From: Chromatiales bacterium
Lineage (GTDB): Bacteria > Pseudomonadota > Gammaproteobacteria > Chromatiales > Chromatiaceae
Direction of reading: 5' to 3'
DNA length: 23,375 bases
NCBI GenBank assembly: GCA_024762485.1
Contig: JANTHH010000012.1
Span: 1 to 23,375, forward strand
The translations under genes were made by a program, and so were the position numbers. Below the pieces are notes generated by a model. The model made no database searches. It had not been told where the DNA came from and saw nothing but the letters and a program-made list of their open reading frames with translations. Shown here in pieces: positions 7,377 through 14,881 of the stretch (position 1 is its first letter; the number at the start of each line of letters is the position of its first letter).

Positions 7377-8969
7377 TCAGGCGGCGCCGCGCAGACGCCG
7401 CGGCTGATGCCGCTCCTCCGGCCGTACGCCCGGCAGGCATCGCAGCAGCAGCGATTCGGCACTCATGCCGTCGGGAATGGGCAGGCCCATCAACTGCAGG
7501 ATGGTGGGGGCGATATTGGCCAGGCCGCCGCTGGAGGAGAGCTGCCAGTTCGCCTCGTCGAGCAGCAGGCAGGGGACGGGATAGGTGGTGTGCTGGGTCT
7601 GGGGGGCGCCGGTGAACGGGTCGACCAGCTCCTCGCAATTGCCGTGGTCGGCGGTGAGGATGACCGAATAACCCGCGCTCTCCGCCGCCTCCAGTACCCG
7701 CGAGGCCTCGCGGTCGAGGGTCTCCACCGCTTCCAGCACCGCATGGCGCTTGGCAGTGTGTCCCACCATGTCGCCGTTGGCGAAGTTCACCACGATGAAG
7801 GCATACAGACCCTTGCTGATGGCACCGATCACGGCATCGGCCACCTCGCGCGCGCTCATGTCGGGCTTCTGGTCATAGGTCGCCACGCCGGGTGAAGGGA
7901 TCAGCAGCTGTTTCTCACCCGTGTAGGGCGTAGTGCGGCCACCATTGAAGAAATAGGTGACGTGGGCGTACTTTTCCGTCTCGGCGCAGTGAAACTGGGC
8001 CAGTCCGAGGGTGCTGATCACCTGACCGAGGGTGGTATCGGGACGCTCCGGTTCGAAGGCATAGGGCAGCTGCAGGCTGCGATCATAGGGCATCATGCAG
8101 GTGACGGCAGCCAGCGGGGCATCGCCGCGATCGAAGCCGGTGAAGCCCGGATCACCCAGCGCGGCCACCAGCTGACGGGGCCGGTCCTTGCGGAAGTTGA
8201 AGAAGATCAGCGGATCCCCCTCCCCGACCGGCACGAATTCAGGCAACAGCAAGGGGCGGATGAACTCGTCATTATCGCCCGCGGCATAGGCTGCCTCGAT
8301 CGCCTGCCGGGCATTGCCTGCCTGCCCGCCCTTGCCGAGCACCAGGGCACGCCAGGCCAGTTCGGTCCGCTCCCAGCGCTTGTCCCGGTCCATGGCGTAA
8401 TAGCGTCCGCAGATACTGGCAATGGCGCCGCCCGCCTCGCGCAGGCGACGCTCGATATCGTCCAGGTAGTACAGGGCGGACTGCGGTGGCGTATCCCTGC
8501 CATCGGTGATCATGTGCAACAGCGGTCGGGCGCCGCGCTCGCGGCACAGACTGATCAGTGCCCGCAGGTGACCGAGATCGCTGTGCACACCGCCGTCGGA
8601 GACCAGGCCGAGCAGGTGCAACGGCCGATCGCGTTCGACGGCACGATCGACAGCCGCCACCAGGGCCGGGTTGCGGAAAAACTCGCCGCTGGCAATGGCA
8701 TCGCTGATGCGCACACTGTCCTGGCGGATGATGCTGCCGGCACCCAGCGTCAGGTGTCCCACCTCGGAATTGCCCATCTGGCCGTCCGGCAGACCGACCG
8801 CCCCGCCGGAGGCATCAAGGGTGGTATGCGGAAAGCGCGCGAAGTAGTCGTCGAGGTTGGGCGTGTCCGCCTCCACCACGGCATTGTTCTGCTTGCCGGG
8901 GTTGACGCCGAAGCCATCGAGAATGACCAGGACGACAGGGCGGCGGGGGACTGCGGAAATATTCGACAT
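7377..8969 (-). CDS. gpmI: 2,3-bisphosphoglycerate-independent phosphoglycerate mutase
   Basis: GpmI interconverts 3- and 2-phosphoglycerate in glycolysis and gluconeogenesis using two manganese ions and a phosphoserine intermediate. The 530-residue protein has the expected layout: an N-terminal metal-binding aspartate in VILDGFGVNPGKQNN (from residue 15), the nucleophile Ser68 in GQMGNSEVGHL, the internal phosphotransferase domain, and C-terminal metal ligands in ANGDMVGHT and TADHGNCEE. The length is slightly above the usual 510, from a longer C-terminal tail. The ATG is preceded only by a weak AGCAGG site. It is transcribed alone, divergently from the ATP-grasp gene. A GC hairpin without a T-run lies after its stop, so termination there is uncertain. 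Confidence 0.97.
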   Translation of the reverse strand: MSNISAVPRRPVVLVILDGFGVNPGKQNNAVVEADTPNLDDYFARFPHTTLDASGGAVGLPDGQMGNSEVGHLTLGAGSIIRQDSVRISDAIASGEFFRNPALVAAVDRAVERDRPLHLLGLVSDGGVHSDLGHLRALISLCRERGARPLLHMITDGRDTPPQSALYYLDDIERRLREAGGAIASICGRYYAMDRDKRWERTELAWRALVLGKGGQAGNARQAIEAAYAAGDNDEFIRPLLLPEFVPVGEGDPLIFFNFRKDRPRQLVAALGDPGFTGFDRGDAPLAAVTCMMPYDRSLQLPYAFEPERPDTTLGQVISTLGLAQFHCAETEKYAHVTYFFNGGRTTPYTGEKQLLIPSPGVATYDQKPDMSAREVADAVIGAISKGLYAFIVVNFANGDMVGHTAKRHAVLEAVETLDREASRVLEAAESAGYSVILTADHGNCEELVDPFTGAPQTQHTTYPVPCLLLDEANWQLSSSGGLANIAPTILQLMGLPIPDGMSAESLLLRCLPGVRPEERHQPRRLRGAA

Positions 8970-9273
8970 GGGCCTGCTTGGTAAGAGTGATTCTGAAACT
9001 AAAAATATTCAATAAACATGCCAGAGAACAGATGTTCATCGACCGGGAGCGGGCATGGCGGCACGGGACTCCAGTCCACAGGCACTCAACAGTGTGCAGG
9101 TTGTGAAATCAACGGCTCAGAAGCTTATCAAGGGCGATAAGACCAGCTGATGACAAGCCCTGCGGGAGTCGTCACCGGCCCACCGGTTGCACCAGGATGA
9201 AACATCAACAGCATTCCCGCCGGTCATTTGAACCAATTCCGCGCAGCTTTTGCCCCACATGCCCCGTTCAGGG

Positions 9274-9290
9274 CTGGCCTGATCCTTGCT
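9274..9290 (+). promoter_or_regulatory. Candidate sigma-54 (RpoN) promoter
   Basis: CTGGCCTGATCCTTGCT matches the -24/-12 consensus at all but two of the fixed positions. The GG and GC pairs are exactly ten bases apart and the TTGCT end is complete. Transcription would start near 9301, about 50 bases before the preferred ATG at 9350. An enhancer-binding activator would be needed; its site was not found with confidence. Confidence 0.5.
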
Positions 9291-9333
9291 GAACCTACAT
9301 CAAGCCCACCCCAACGCAGGGAATGTCCAATGC

Positions 9334-9339
9334 AGGAGG
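9334..9339 (+). promoter_or_regulatory. Ribosome binding site that decides the ATP-grasp gene start
   Basis: A full AGGAGG lies 10 bases before the ATG at 9350. The in-frame ATG at 9323 lies upstream of this site and has no spaced ribosome site of its own, so 9350 is preferred. Confidence 0.65.
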
Positions 9340-9349
9340 AGCCAGGAAC

Positions 9350-10465
9350 ATGTCCGCAGCCGTCGACACAAAATCACTGACTGTCAACAAGCACATCATC
9401 AACCACGACATCATGCACTGCACCGCTGATGGCGTGGAGGGCAACCACCTTTACTCCGGACGCGCACTGGGCATCTCCGAGCCCTGGGACCTGATACAGC
9501 TGCACCCGGACCTCAAGCCCTTCTGGGAGGACATCAACCAGCACTACAAGCGCATCAACCTGCGCCACAGCCAGCAGGTGATCTGGGACGTGGATATGCA
9601 TGAACTGGGGTCGCACATCGGCTACCAGCCCTCGGTCTTCTACTTCGGCCCCAACGAGTTCAAGTACTGGGGCGACAACCGCTGGCTGGAGATGGTCGAG
9701 TACATCAACTCCAAGAACAACTTCATGGCCCTGGCCGACAAACTCGGTGTCGATACCCCAAAGACCTTATGCTTCGAAAGTGCACGCGCTATCAATGATG
9801 ACATCCTCAACAGGATGACCTATCCCTGTTATCTCAAGGCCGCCGTGTCTGTCTCCGGCGTGGGCATCTTCCGCTGTGAGGACCAGGAGGAACTGCGCAA
9901 GGCGGCCGCCCGCTTCGCTGACGGCATCCCTGTGCAAGTGCAAGAAGAGGTGAACACAGAGACCTTCCTCAATCTCCAGTACCAGGTGGTAGGTGATCAG
10001 CTGGTGCGTCTCGCTGCCAGCGAACAGATACTCGACGGCTTCGCCCACCAGGGCAATCGGGTCCCCGCCCGTCATGCCCCCTGGGAAACCGTGCAACCGA
10101 TGGCCGAGTGGCTGCACGATCACGGCATGAAGGGCATCTTCGCCTTCGATGTCGCGGTATTACAGACCGAGCGCGGCCTGCGTTTTCCTGCGATCGAGTG
10201 CAACCCCCGCTTCAATGGCGCCTCCTACCCGACCCTGGTGGCCAACAAGCTGGGCGTCCGTGAATGGAGTGCCATCACGCTGCATACGCGGCACCAGACC
10301 CTGCATGCCATCGATTTCGCTGATCTCGAGTTCAACCCGGCCAGTGGTGAAGGCGTCGTCATCATCAACTGGGGTACGATACGTGTTGGCAAGATCGTGG
10401 TGCTCCTGGCGGGCTCACGCGAGGTACAGAATGCCCTCGAATTGGAGCTGCGCAAACGGCTCTGA
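9350..10465 (+). CDS. ATP-grasp ligase-like protein
   Basis: The 371-residue protein (380 if the ATG at 9323 is used) has a pre-ATP-grasp region up to about residue 115 and then an ATP-grasp fold. Visible parts are LKAAVSVSGVGIF (162-174) in the nucleotide-binding lid, VQVQEEV (195-201) as the hinge, and FDVAV followed by IECNPRFNGASYP (282-294), whose acidic and Asn residues bind magnesium. ATP-grasp enzymes join a carboxylate to an amine, thiol or similar group through an acyl phosphate. The substrates here are unknown. No membrane segment or signal peptide is present. The next gene encodes an isoaspartyl peptidase, which suggests a product with an aspartyl or isopeptide bond; that link is inference. 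A biotin-carboxylase-like or peptide-ligase role cannot be told apart from sequence alone. Confidence 0.75.
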   Translation: MSAAVDTKSLTVNKHIINHDIMHCTADGVEGNHLYSGRALGISEPWDLIQLHPDLKPFWEDINQHYKRINLRHSQQVIWDVDMHELGSHIGYQPSVFYFGPNEFKYWGDNRWLEMVEYINSKNNFMALADKLGVDTPKTLCFESARAINDDILNRMTYPCYLKAAVSVSGVGIFRCEDQEELRKAAARFADGIPVQVQEEVNTETFLNLQYQVVGDQLVRLAASEQILDGFAHQGNRVPARHAPWETVQPMAEWLHDHGMKGIFAFDVAVLQTERGLRFPAIECNPRFNGASYPTLVANKLGVREWSAITLHTRHQTLHAIDFADLEFNPASGEGVVIINWGTIRVGKIVVLLAGSREVQNALELELRKRL

Positions 10466-10483
10466 TAGGGTTCATCGCAATCT

Positions 10484-10505
10484 GACCGGTGTCACCATAC
10501 CGGTC
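10484..10505 (+). repeat. Intercistronic hairpin between the ATP-grasp and peptidase genes
   Basis: GACCGGT (10484-10490) and ACCGGTC (10499-10505) form a perfect 7-base stem around an 8-base loop. A third GACCGG follows at 10511. There is no T-run, so it is not an obvious terminator; it may stabilise or process the two-gene message. Confidence 0.4.
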
Positions 10506-10529
10506 TGACTGACCGGAAATCAGCAAAAT

Positions 10530-11471
10530 ATGAGCCAGACAGGCACTTATTCCCTCATGGTACACGGAGGTGCCGGGGCACTGGACAACGTCAAGGACGA
10601 GAAGACCGCCGTCCGTTATCTCGAAAGCATCCGCAGCGTACTCGAACACGGCCGCGAAATTCTCGAACTGGGCGGTTCGGCCCTGCAGGCCGCCGAGACC
10701 TGCGCCTCCCTGCTGGAAGACGACCCTGTCTTCAATGCCGGATGCGGCTCGGTGCTGAACGAGAATGGCAAGGTCGAGATGGATGCCGCCATCATGGACG
10801 GTCGCGACCTCTCGGCCGGCGCCGTGGCCGGGGTGGAGAACATCGCCAACCCGATACAGTTGGCGCGTCTGGTGATGAGCGAGAGCGAGCACGTGATGTT
10901 GATCGGCGAAGGGGCCATGCGCTTTGCCGATCATTGCGGCATGGAACGGGTGCCGGAGAGCTATTTCCTCACTCCCGACCGGATTGCACAGCTCGAAGAG
11001 GCCCGCCTGAAGCACAAGATCATGCTTGATCATGACAGTACCGAAGAGGATACCGAGGACCAGAAATACGGCACCATAGGCGCCATCGCACGGGACCCCC
11101 AAGGCAATCTGGCCGCGGCCACCTCGACCGGCGGTATCGTCAACAAGCGCATGGGACGAGTGGGCGATTCACCCATCATCGGCGCGGGCGTCTATGCCGA
11201 CAACGAGACCTGCGCCGTATCCGCCACGGGCTACGGCGAGGACTTCATGCGCAGCGTGCTCTGCAAGACCATTGCGGACTTCATCTCTATGAAGGGTATG
11301 GACGCCGAAGCGGCCACCAAGGCCGGCATCGAGTACTTTCATCGCAAGCTCAAGGGCCGGGGTGGCGTGATCACGATCGGCCAGGATGGCAAGTGTTCCA
11401 GCGCCTTCACCACCAAGAAGATGATCCATGGCTGGATCGAGCATGGCGCGGAGACCCATGCCCGTTTCTGA
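10530..11471 (+). CDS. Isoaspartyl peptidase / L-asparaginase, plant-type (Ntn hydrolase)
   Basis: This T2-family enzyme is made as a precursor and cuts itself before a threonine, which becomes the nucleophile that hydrolyses beta-aspartyl peptides or asparagine. The 313-residue length is normal. Seen here are the N-terminal MVHGGAGAL (10-18), NAGCGSVLN (69-77), the cleavage site KYG|TIGAIA with Thr182, TSTGG (198-202), the substrate-binding GRVGDSPIIGAG (209-220) and ATGYGE (232-237). The acidic, flexible linker before Thr182 (about 165-180) fits a self-cleaving loop. There is no signal peptide, so it acts in the cytosol. It lies 64 bases after the ATP-grasp gene and is probably in the same operon; the ribosome site is weak (GGAAAT). 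Which substrate it prefers cannot be read from the sequence. Confidence 0.92.
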   Translation: MSQTGTYSLMVHGGAGALDNVKDEKTAVRYLESIRSVLEHGREILELGGSALQAAETCASLLEDDPVFNAGCGSVLNENGKVEMDAAIMDGRDLSAGAVAGVENIANPIQLARLVMSESEHVMLIGEGAMRFADHCGMERVPESYFLTPDRIAQLEEARLKHKIMLDHDSTEEDTEDQKYGTIGAIARDPQGNLAAATSTGGIVNKRMGRVGDSPIIGAGVYADNETCAVSATGYGEDFMRSVLCKTIADFISMKGMDAEAATKAGIEYFHRKLKGRGGVITIGQDGKCSSAFTTKKMIHGWIEHGAETHARF

Positions 11472-11517
11472 ACCCCCGCCATGCACCTGTCCTCACTGGC
11501 GCGTCCCTGCCAGGGTA

Positions 11518-12282
11518 TCAGGGAAGCCAGCCGATCTCTGATGCGGTTATCTCGTTGAGACTGACCTGCTTCAGGCTGTCGGGGATCGCCGCCCGTTGCT
11601 CGCTGAGTGGGATGCGCACGGCCATGATCTCGGCCTGTTGCTGCGGGTAAAGTGGTTCGCGTCCCGGATCGGCAAACCCCTGTGGATACACCGGCAGGCC
11701 GGTTTCGAGATCATATTTGTCACTGGCACCCAAGGTATGCAGCAATTCGTGGGTGATCACCACATTGTTGGAGCGAGTCATGGCAGGTTCGGCAAAGGCA
11801 TGCACCATCCCGATGTGACCCTCCTTCAGCCCCAGGGAGTGCGGCACCGCTGACCGTTTTTCTGGATCGTGGTAGACCACGAACAATTCGATGCTGGCCG
11901 GGATGCCGCCATCATCCTGCCGCCACGCCCAATACCGGAACTGCAGACTCCAGAGCACGACTGACAGCATGGATGGCTGTAGCGGCGGGGCCGGCGGCTG
12001 TTCGGCCAGTACCGGACCCAGCAAGACCTTCACCGGCTGACGCAGGGCCAGGTGATGGTGACGTGCCTGCTCACGCATAAAACGCTCGATGGGCCTGAGT
12101 TTCGACTCATCGAGACCCGTCACATAGGACCGTGTCCGCCTGCTGTCGTCACCCAGGATGGGGTACACCGCAACCCACACCGTATCGTCCCAATCGGTCA
12201 GGCGCGCATGGCTCAGCCAACTCCCTGCGGCGACCAGCAGCAGGATGAACAGCAGTATGAAAATACGGGCCTGGCGGATCAT
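11518..12282 (-). CDS. Membrane-anchored metzincin-like metalloprotease
   Basis: The 254-residue protein has an N-terminal hydrophobic anchor (about residues 6-22) and a periplasmic domain. Near the C-terminus it carries HELLHTLGASDKYD (178-191). The two histidines and the glutamate are the zinc-site core HExxH; the downstream G and D positions match a metzincin-like HExxHxxGxxD. EIMA at about residue 218-221 could be the Met-turn. I recognise the catalytic signature but not a named family, and the substrate is unknown. An in-frame TTG at 12303 would add seven residues; I prefer the ATG at 12282 because GGAGG lies 12 bases upstream. The gene converges with the peptidase gene and no terminator was found in the 46 bases between them. 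Confidence 0.7.
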   Translation of the reverse strand: MIRQARIFILLFILLLVAAGSWLSHARLTDWDDTVWVAVYPILGDDSRRTRSYVTGLDESKLRPIERFMREQARHHHLALRQPVKVLLGPVLAEQPPAPPLQPSMLSVVLWSLQFRYWAWRQDDGGIPASIELFVVYHDPEKRSAVPHSLGLKEGHIGMVHAFAEPAMTRSNNVVITHELLHTLGASDKYDLETGLPVYPQGFADPGREPLYPQQQAEIMAVRIPLSEQRAAIPDSLKQVSLNEITASEIGWLP

Positions 12283-12392
12283 GCTGATTAAATGCCTCCA
12301 CAAAGGGTTGCGTCATGGTCAGGCACAGTGAGTCGAACAGCGGGATTAATCACCTGTTTTCTCCATCCGTGCATCCGGCACGCTGCCGCAGA

Positions 12393-14687
12393 CTAAAGCC
12401 GACGACCGGAAAACCGGGCCGGGTCGGTGTCGACCTCGATGCTGACTGGCGCCTCCTCCCCTGAGCGCGGCAACACCCTGCCGATCTGCACAGCCTGCGC
12501 ATATCCCAGCTCATGCAGCTCCTTGATACAGGCTACAGCGTTTCCCGCCGGCACCGAGGCCAGCAGACCGCCGGCGGTCTGTGGATCGAACAGCAGGGGG
12601 TAACGCGGATGGCTAGCCAGTGTGCCGGGGTCACGCACGGCACGGCGCAGGCGCACGTTCTGTGGTTGCAGCGAAGAGAGGATGCCGGCCGCCACGGTCT
12701 GCTCCGCACCGTCCAGGACGGGAACGGCTTCCAGCCCGAGCCGTGCATCGGTATCCGAGGCCCGGGTCATCTCCACCAGGTGCCCGAGCAGGCCGAAGCC
12801 GGTAACGTCCGTGCAGGCCGTGGCGCCATGCCGGTACAGGCAACCTGCTGCCGCCTGGCTGGACTGCAACATGGACTGGATGGCGCCATCGATCCAGCGC
12901 CCCTTGGCCTTGCCGCGCATATCCGCGGCGAACAGGGTGCCGGTGCCGATGGGCTTGGTCAGGATCAGCACATCACCGGGCTGCATCCCGCCCTTGCGCA
13001 GCAGGGCGTCCTTCTCGATCAGGCCATTGACGGTCAGCCCGAAGGCCAGCTCGGCACCCTCGCTGGAATGTCCGCCCGCGAGTACCGCACCCGTCGGCCC
13101 CAACGTATCCAGCGCGCCCTGCATCAGGTCCGACAGGGTCTGCTCGACGATCCGTTCGCGCCCGTAGGGAACGGTGGCAATCGCCAGCGCCGATTGCGCC
13201 TCGGCACCCATGGCAAAGATGTCGCCCAGGGCATGGTTGGCCGCGATGCGCCCGAAGGTGTAGGGATCGTCAAGGAAGGCGCGGAAGTAATCCACGCTCT
13301 GCACCATGACCTTGCCCGGCGGCACCTCAAAGGCGGCGGCATCATCGGGTGAGTCGAGGCCGATCAGCACATCGTCACGACGCTGCGCCGGCAGGCGGTT
13401 GATGACCCGGCTGAGCACCGTGCTGCCCACCTTGGCGCCGCAACCGCCACAGCGCATGGCGAGAGTGGACAGTTCCCTGATGGCCTCGGCATCGGCGACA
13501 CCCCCCAGGTCGGGCCCGGTCTCTTCGGCCATCTCCGGCAGCTCGTTGAAGCGCTGCATGAAGCGGCGGTCGATCCAGTCCTTCCAGACCCACAGGAAGC
13601 GACCCTCCCAGGACCAGCGGCCACGCGACGCCACGGCGTAGGGGTCACCGGTGCTGATCAGGCCAAGAAAGTTTTTCTGCGGCCGGTAGGGCTTGAGGGG
13701 ACGGCCGGCGACGGCACGTCGCAGATTCTCCGTCAGCACCGGCCCCTGGCGCACGGCGAAGACCCCCGACTTGGGCCGCGCATCCGGCAGCGAGGCGATA
13801 TCGCCGACTGCAAAGACCTCCGGGTGCGAGACCGAGCGCAGTTCGCGGTCCACCTGGACAAAACCCTCGCCGTCCACGGCCAGGCCCGAGGTCCTTGGCC
13901 ACTCGGGGGCACCGGCCCGGGTCACCCACAGCACCGCATCGGCCGGGCGGAAATCCCCACCCTCGATCCGCAGTCCGTCGGCTTCCACGGCGACCACGCG
14001 GCTGTTCAGCTGCACGTCAATCCGGCGCTCGGCCAGGACGCGCGCAAAACGACGGCGCACCCCGGCATTGTGCGTAGGCAGGATCTCTGGCCCGTCGGTC
14101 AGCAGCGCGTAATGCAGTCGGGAAGGATCATCGCCCTGCGCCCGCAACAGGCTGTGCAGTTTATGCTGGGTCGACAGGGCCAGTTCGACACCACCCGCGC
14201 CGCCACCCACCACGGCAATGCGGAACTCGCCCTCGCTGTTCAGCACGCGTCGCTGCAGTGCATCCCAGTCGCGCAGCCACTTGTCGATCGGTTTGACCGG
14301 CAGCGCATGCTCCAGGGCGCCGGGCACGTCGATGGTACGCGGGCGTGAACCTGTGTTGATGGAGAGCAGGTCGTAGGGCACGGGGGGACGCCCCGGCACA
14401 TGCACCTCGCGCGCCGCCAGATCAACGCCATCCACCTCGCCGTGGTAGAGACGCGCGCCGGCAAAACGGGCGAGCGGGCCCAGATCGATATGGACCTCGT
14501 CGTAGTCATAGAGACCGGCAATGTAGCCGGGCAACATGCCGGAGTATGGGGTGTGAATATCACGCGTGATCAGCGTCAGGCGCACACCGGGCATGGGCTT
14601 CATGCCGAACATGCGCAGGACAGAGACGTGGGCATGTCCGCCACCGATCAGCACGATGTCTTTGACGACTGGGGTGTCAGACTGCAT
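12393..14687 (-). CDS. selD: Fusion of an FAD/NAD(P)-dependent oxidoreductase with selenide, water dikinase (SelD/SenC role)
   Basis: This 764-residue protein is two enzymes in one. Residues 1-385 form a pyridine nucleotide-disulfide reductase/NDH-2-like flavoprotein: FAD motif IGGGHAH (14-20), second dinucleotide motif VVGGGAGGVE (159-168) and FAVGDIASLPDA (292-303). Residues about 405-764 are selenophosphate synthetase, which makes selenophosphate from selenide and ATP. The catalytic pair is seen in CGGCGAK (413-419) as Cys416 and Lys419, with metal-binding DSPDDAA (445-451) and the glycine-rich GGHSSEGAE further on. The catalytic residue is cysteine, not selenocysteine. GAGGA lies five bases before the ATG. 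Its position downstream of senA suggests it supplies selenophosphate for selenoneine, the SenC role; it may also serve tRNA or selenoprotein pathways. The flavoprotein half may deliver reduced selenium, which is inference. Confidence 0.93.
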   Translation of the reverse strand: MQSDTPVVKDIVLIGGGHAHVSVLRMFGMKPMPGVRLTLITRDIHTPYSGMLPGYIAGLYDYDEVHIDLGPLARFAGARLYHGEVDGVDLAAREVHVPGRPPVPYDLLSINTGSRPRTIDVPGALEHALPVKPIDKWLRDWDALQRRVLNSEGEFRIAVVGGGAGGVELALSTQHKLHSLLRAQGDDPSRLHYALLTDGPEILPTHNAGVRRRFARVLAERRIDVQLNSRVVAVEADGLRIEGGDFRPADAVLWVTRAGAPEWPRTSGLAVDGEGFVQVDRELRSVSHPEVFAVGDIASLPDARPKSGVFAVRQGPVLTENLRRAVAGRPLKPYRPQKNFLGLISTGDPYAVASRGRWSWEGRFLWVWKDWIDRRFMQRFNELPEMAEETGPDLGGVADAEAIRELSTLAMRCGGCGAKVGSTVLSRVINRLPAQRRDDVLIGLDSPDDAAAFEVPPGKVMVQSVDYFRAFLDDPYTFGRIAANHALGDIFAMGAEAQSALAIATVPYGRERIVEQTLSDLMQGALDTLGPTGAVLAGGHSSEGAELAFGLTVNGLIEKDALLRKGGMQPGDVLILTKPIGTGTLFAADMRGKAKGRWIDGAIQSMLQSSQAAAGCLYRHGATACTDVTGFGLLGHLVEMTRASDTDARLGLEAVPVLDGAEQTVAAGILSSLQPQNVRLRRAVRDPGTLASHPRYPLLFDPQTAGGLLASVPAGNAVACIKELHELGYAQAVQIGRVLPRSGEEAPVSIEVDTDPARFSGRRL

Positions 14688-14868
14688 TTCGATCCTCTGG
14701 TGCGGCGGGGTCGCCCTTCAGCCGGTGCCAGCTGTTCGACCGGTCGGCATCGGTGGCGAACACGGCCCGTGCGATCAGGTTATGGAACCCTGCCACGCTG
14801 TACTTGGCGGCCGCCAGATCGTCCGCCGTCGGCTGCATGTCGTTGAATGTGATCGCTGGCTTGTTCAT
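14677..14868 (-). CDS. Small protein of unknown function between senA and selD
   Basis: A 63-residue ORF starts at an ATG 13 bases after the senA stop and overlaps the selD start by 11 bases, so it sits inside the operon and is probably translated by coupling. The frame is open upstream to another ATG at 14916; those 16 extra residues would lie mostly inside senA and are Pro/Ser-rich, so I prefer the shorter form. The product (MNKPAITFNDMQPTADDLAA at the start, then a hydrophobic KYSVAGFHNLIARAVFA stretch) is soluble-looking and possibly helical in the middle, without cysteines or a signal peptide. I know of no family that fits. It lacks a clear ribosome site. The tight packing on both sides argues that it is real and linked to selenium use. 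Confidence 0.6.
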   Translation of the reverse strand: MNKPAITFNDMQPTADDLAAAKYSVAGFHNLIARAVFATDADRSNSWHRLKGDPAAPEDRNAV

Positions 14869-14881
14869 AGGCTGAGCGGGA

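Larger units (their letters stand above)
8970..9349. other. Divergent intergenic region between gpmI and the ATP-grasp gene
   Basis: No gene is supported here. The gpmI side is AT-rich (8990-9020) and should hold its promoter, but no clear -35/-10 pair stands out. A small hairpin, CTTATC-AAGGGC-GATAAG, lies at 9124-9141. A sigma-54-type promoter match is at 9274-9290, and TGCACCA at 9188-9194 resembles one half of an NtrC site. Confidence 0.6.

Noticed and set aside
7962..8984. Plus-strand open frame of 340 codons opposite gpmI
   Set aside because: Antisense shadow of an unambiguous gpmI; no recognisable protein features.
9188..9194. NtrC enhancer site
   Set aside because: TGCACCA matches one half of the consensus, but the second half is poor. 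It is kept only as a hint beside the sigma-54 match.
11472..11517. Terminator between the convergent peptidase and metalloprotease genes
   Set aside because: Only a 5-base inverted repeat (CCCTG/CAGGG) with a one-base loop is present and there is no T-run.
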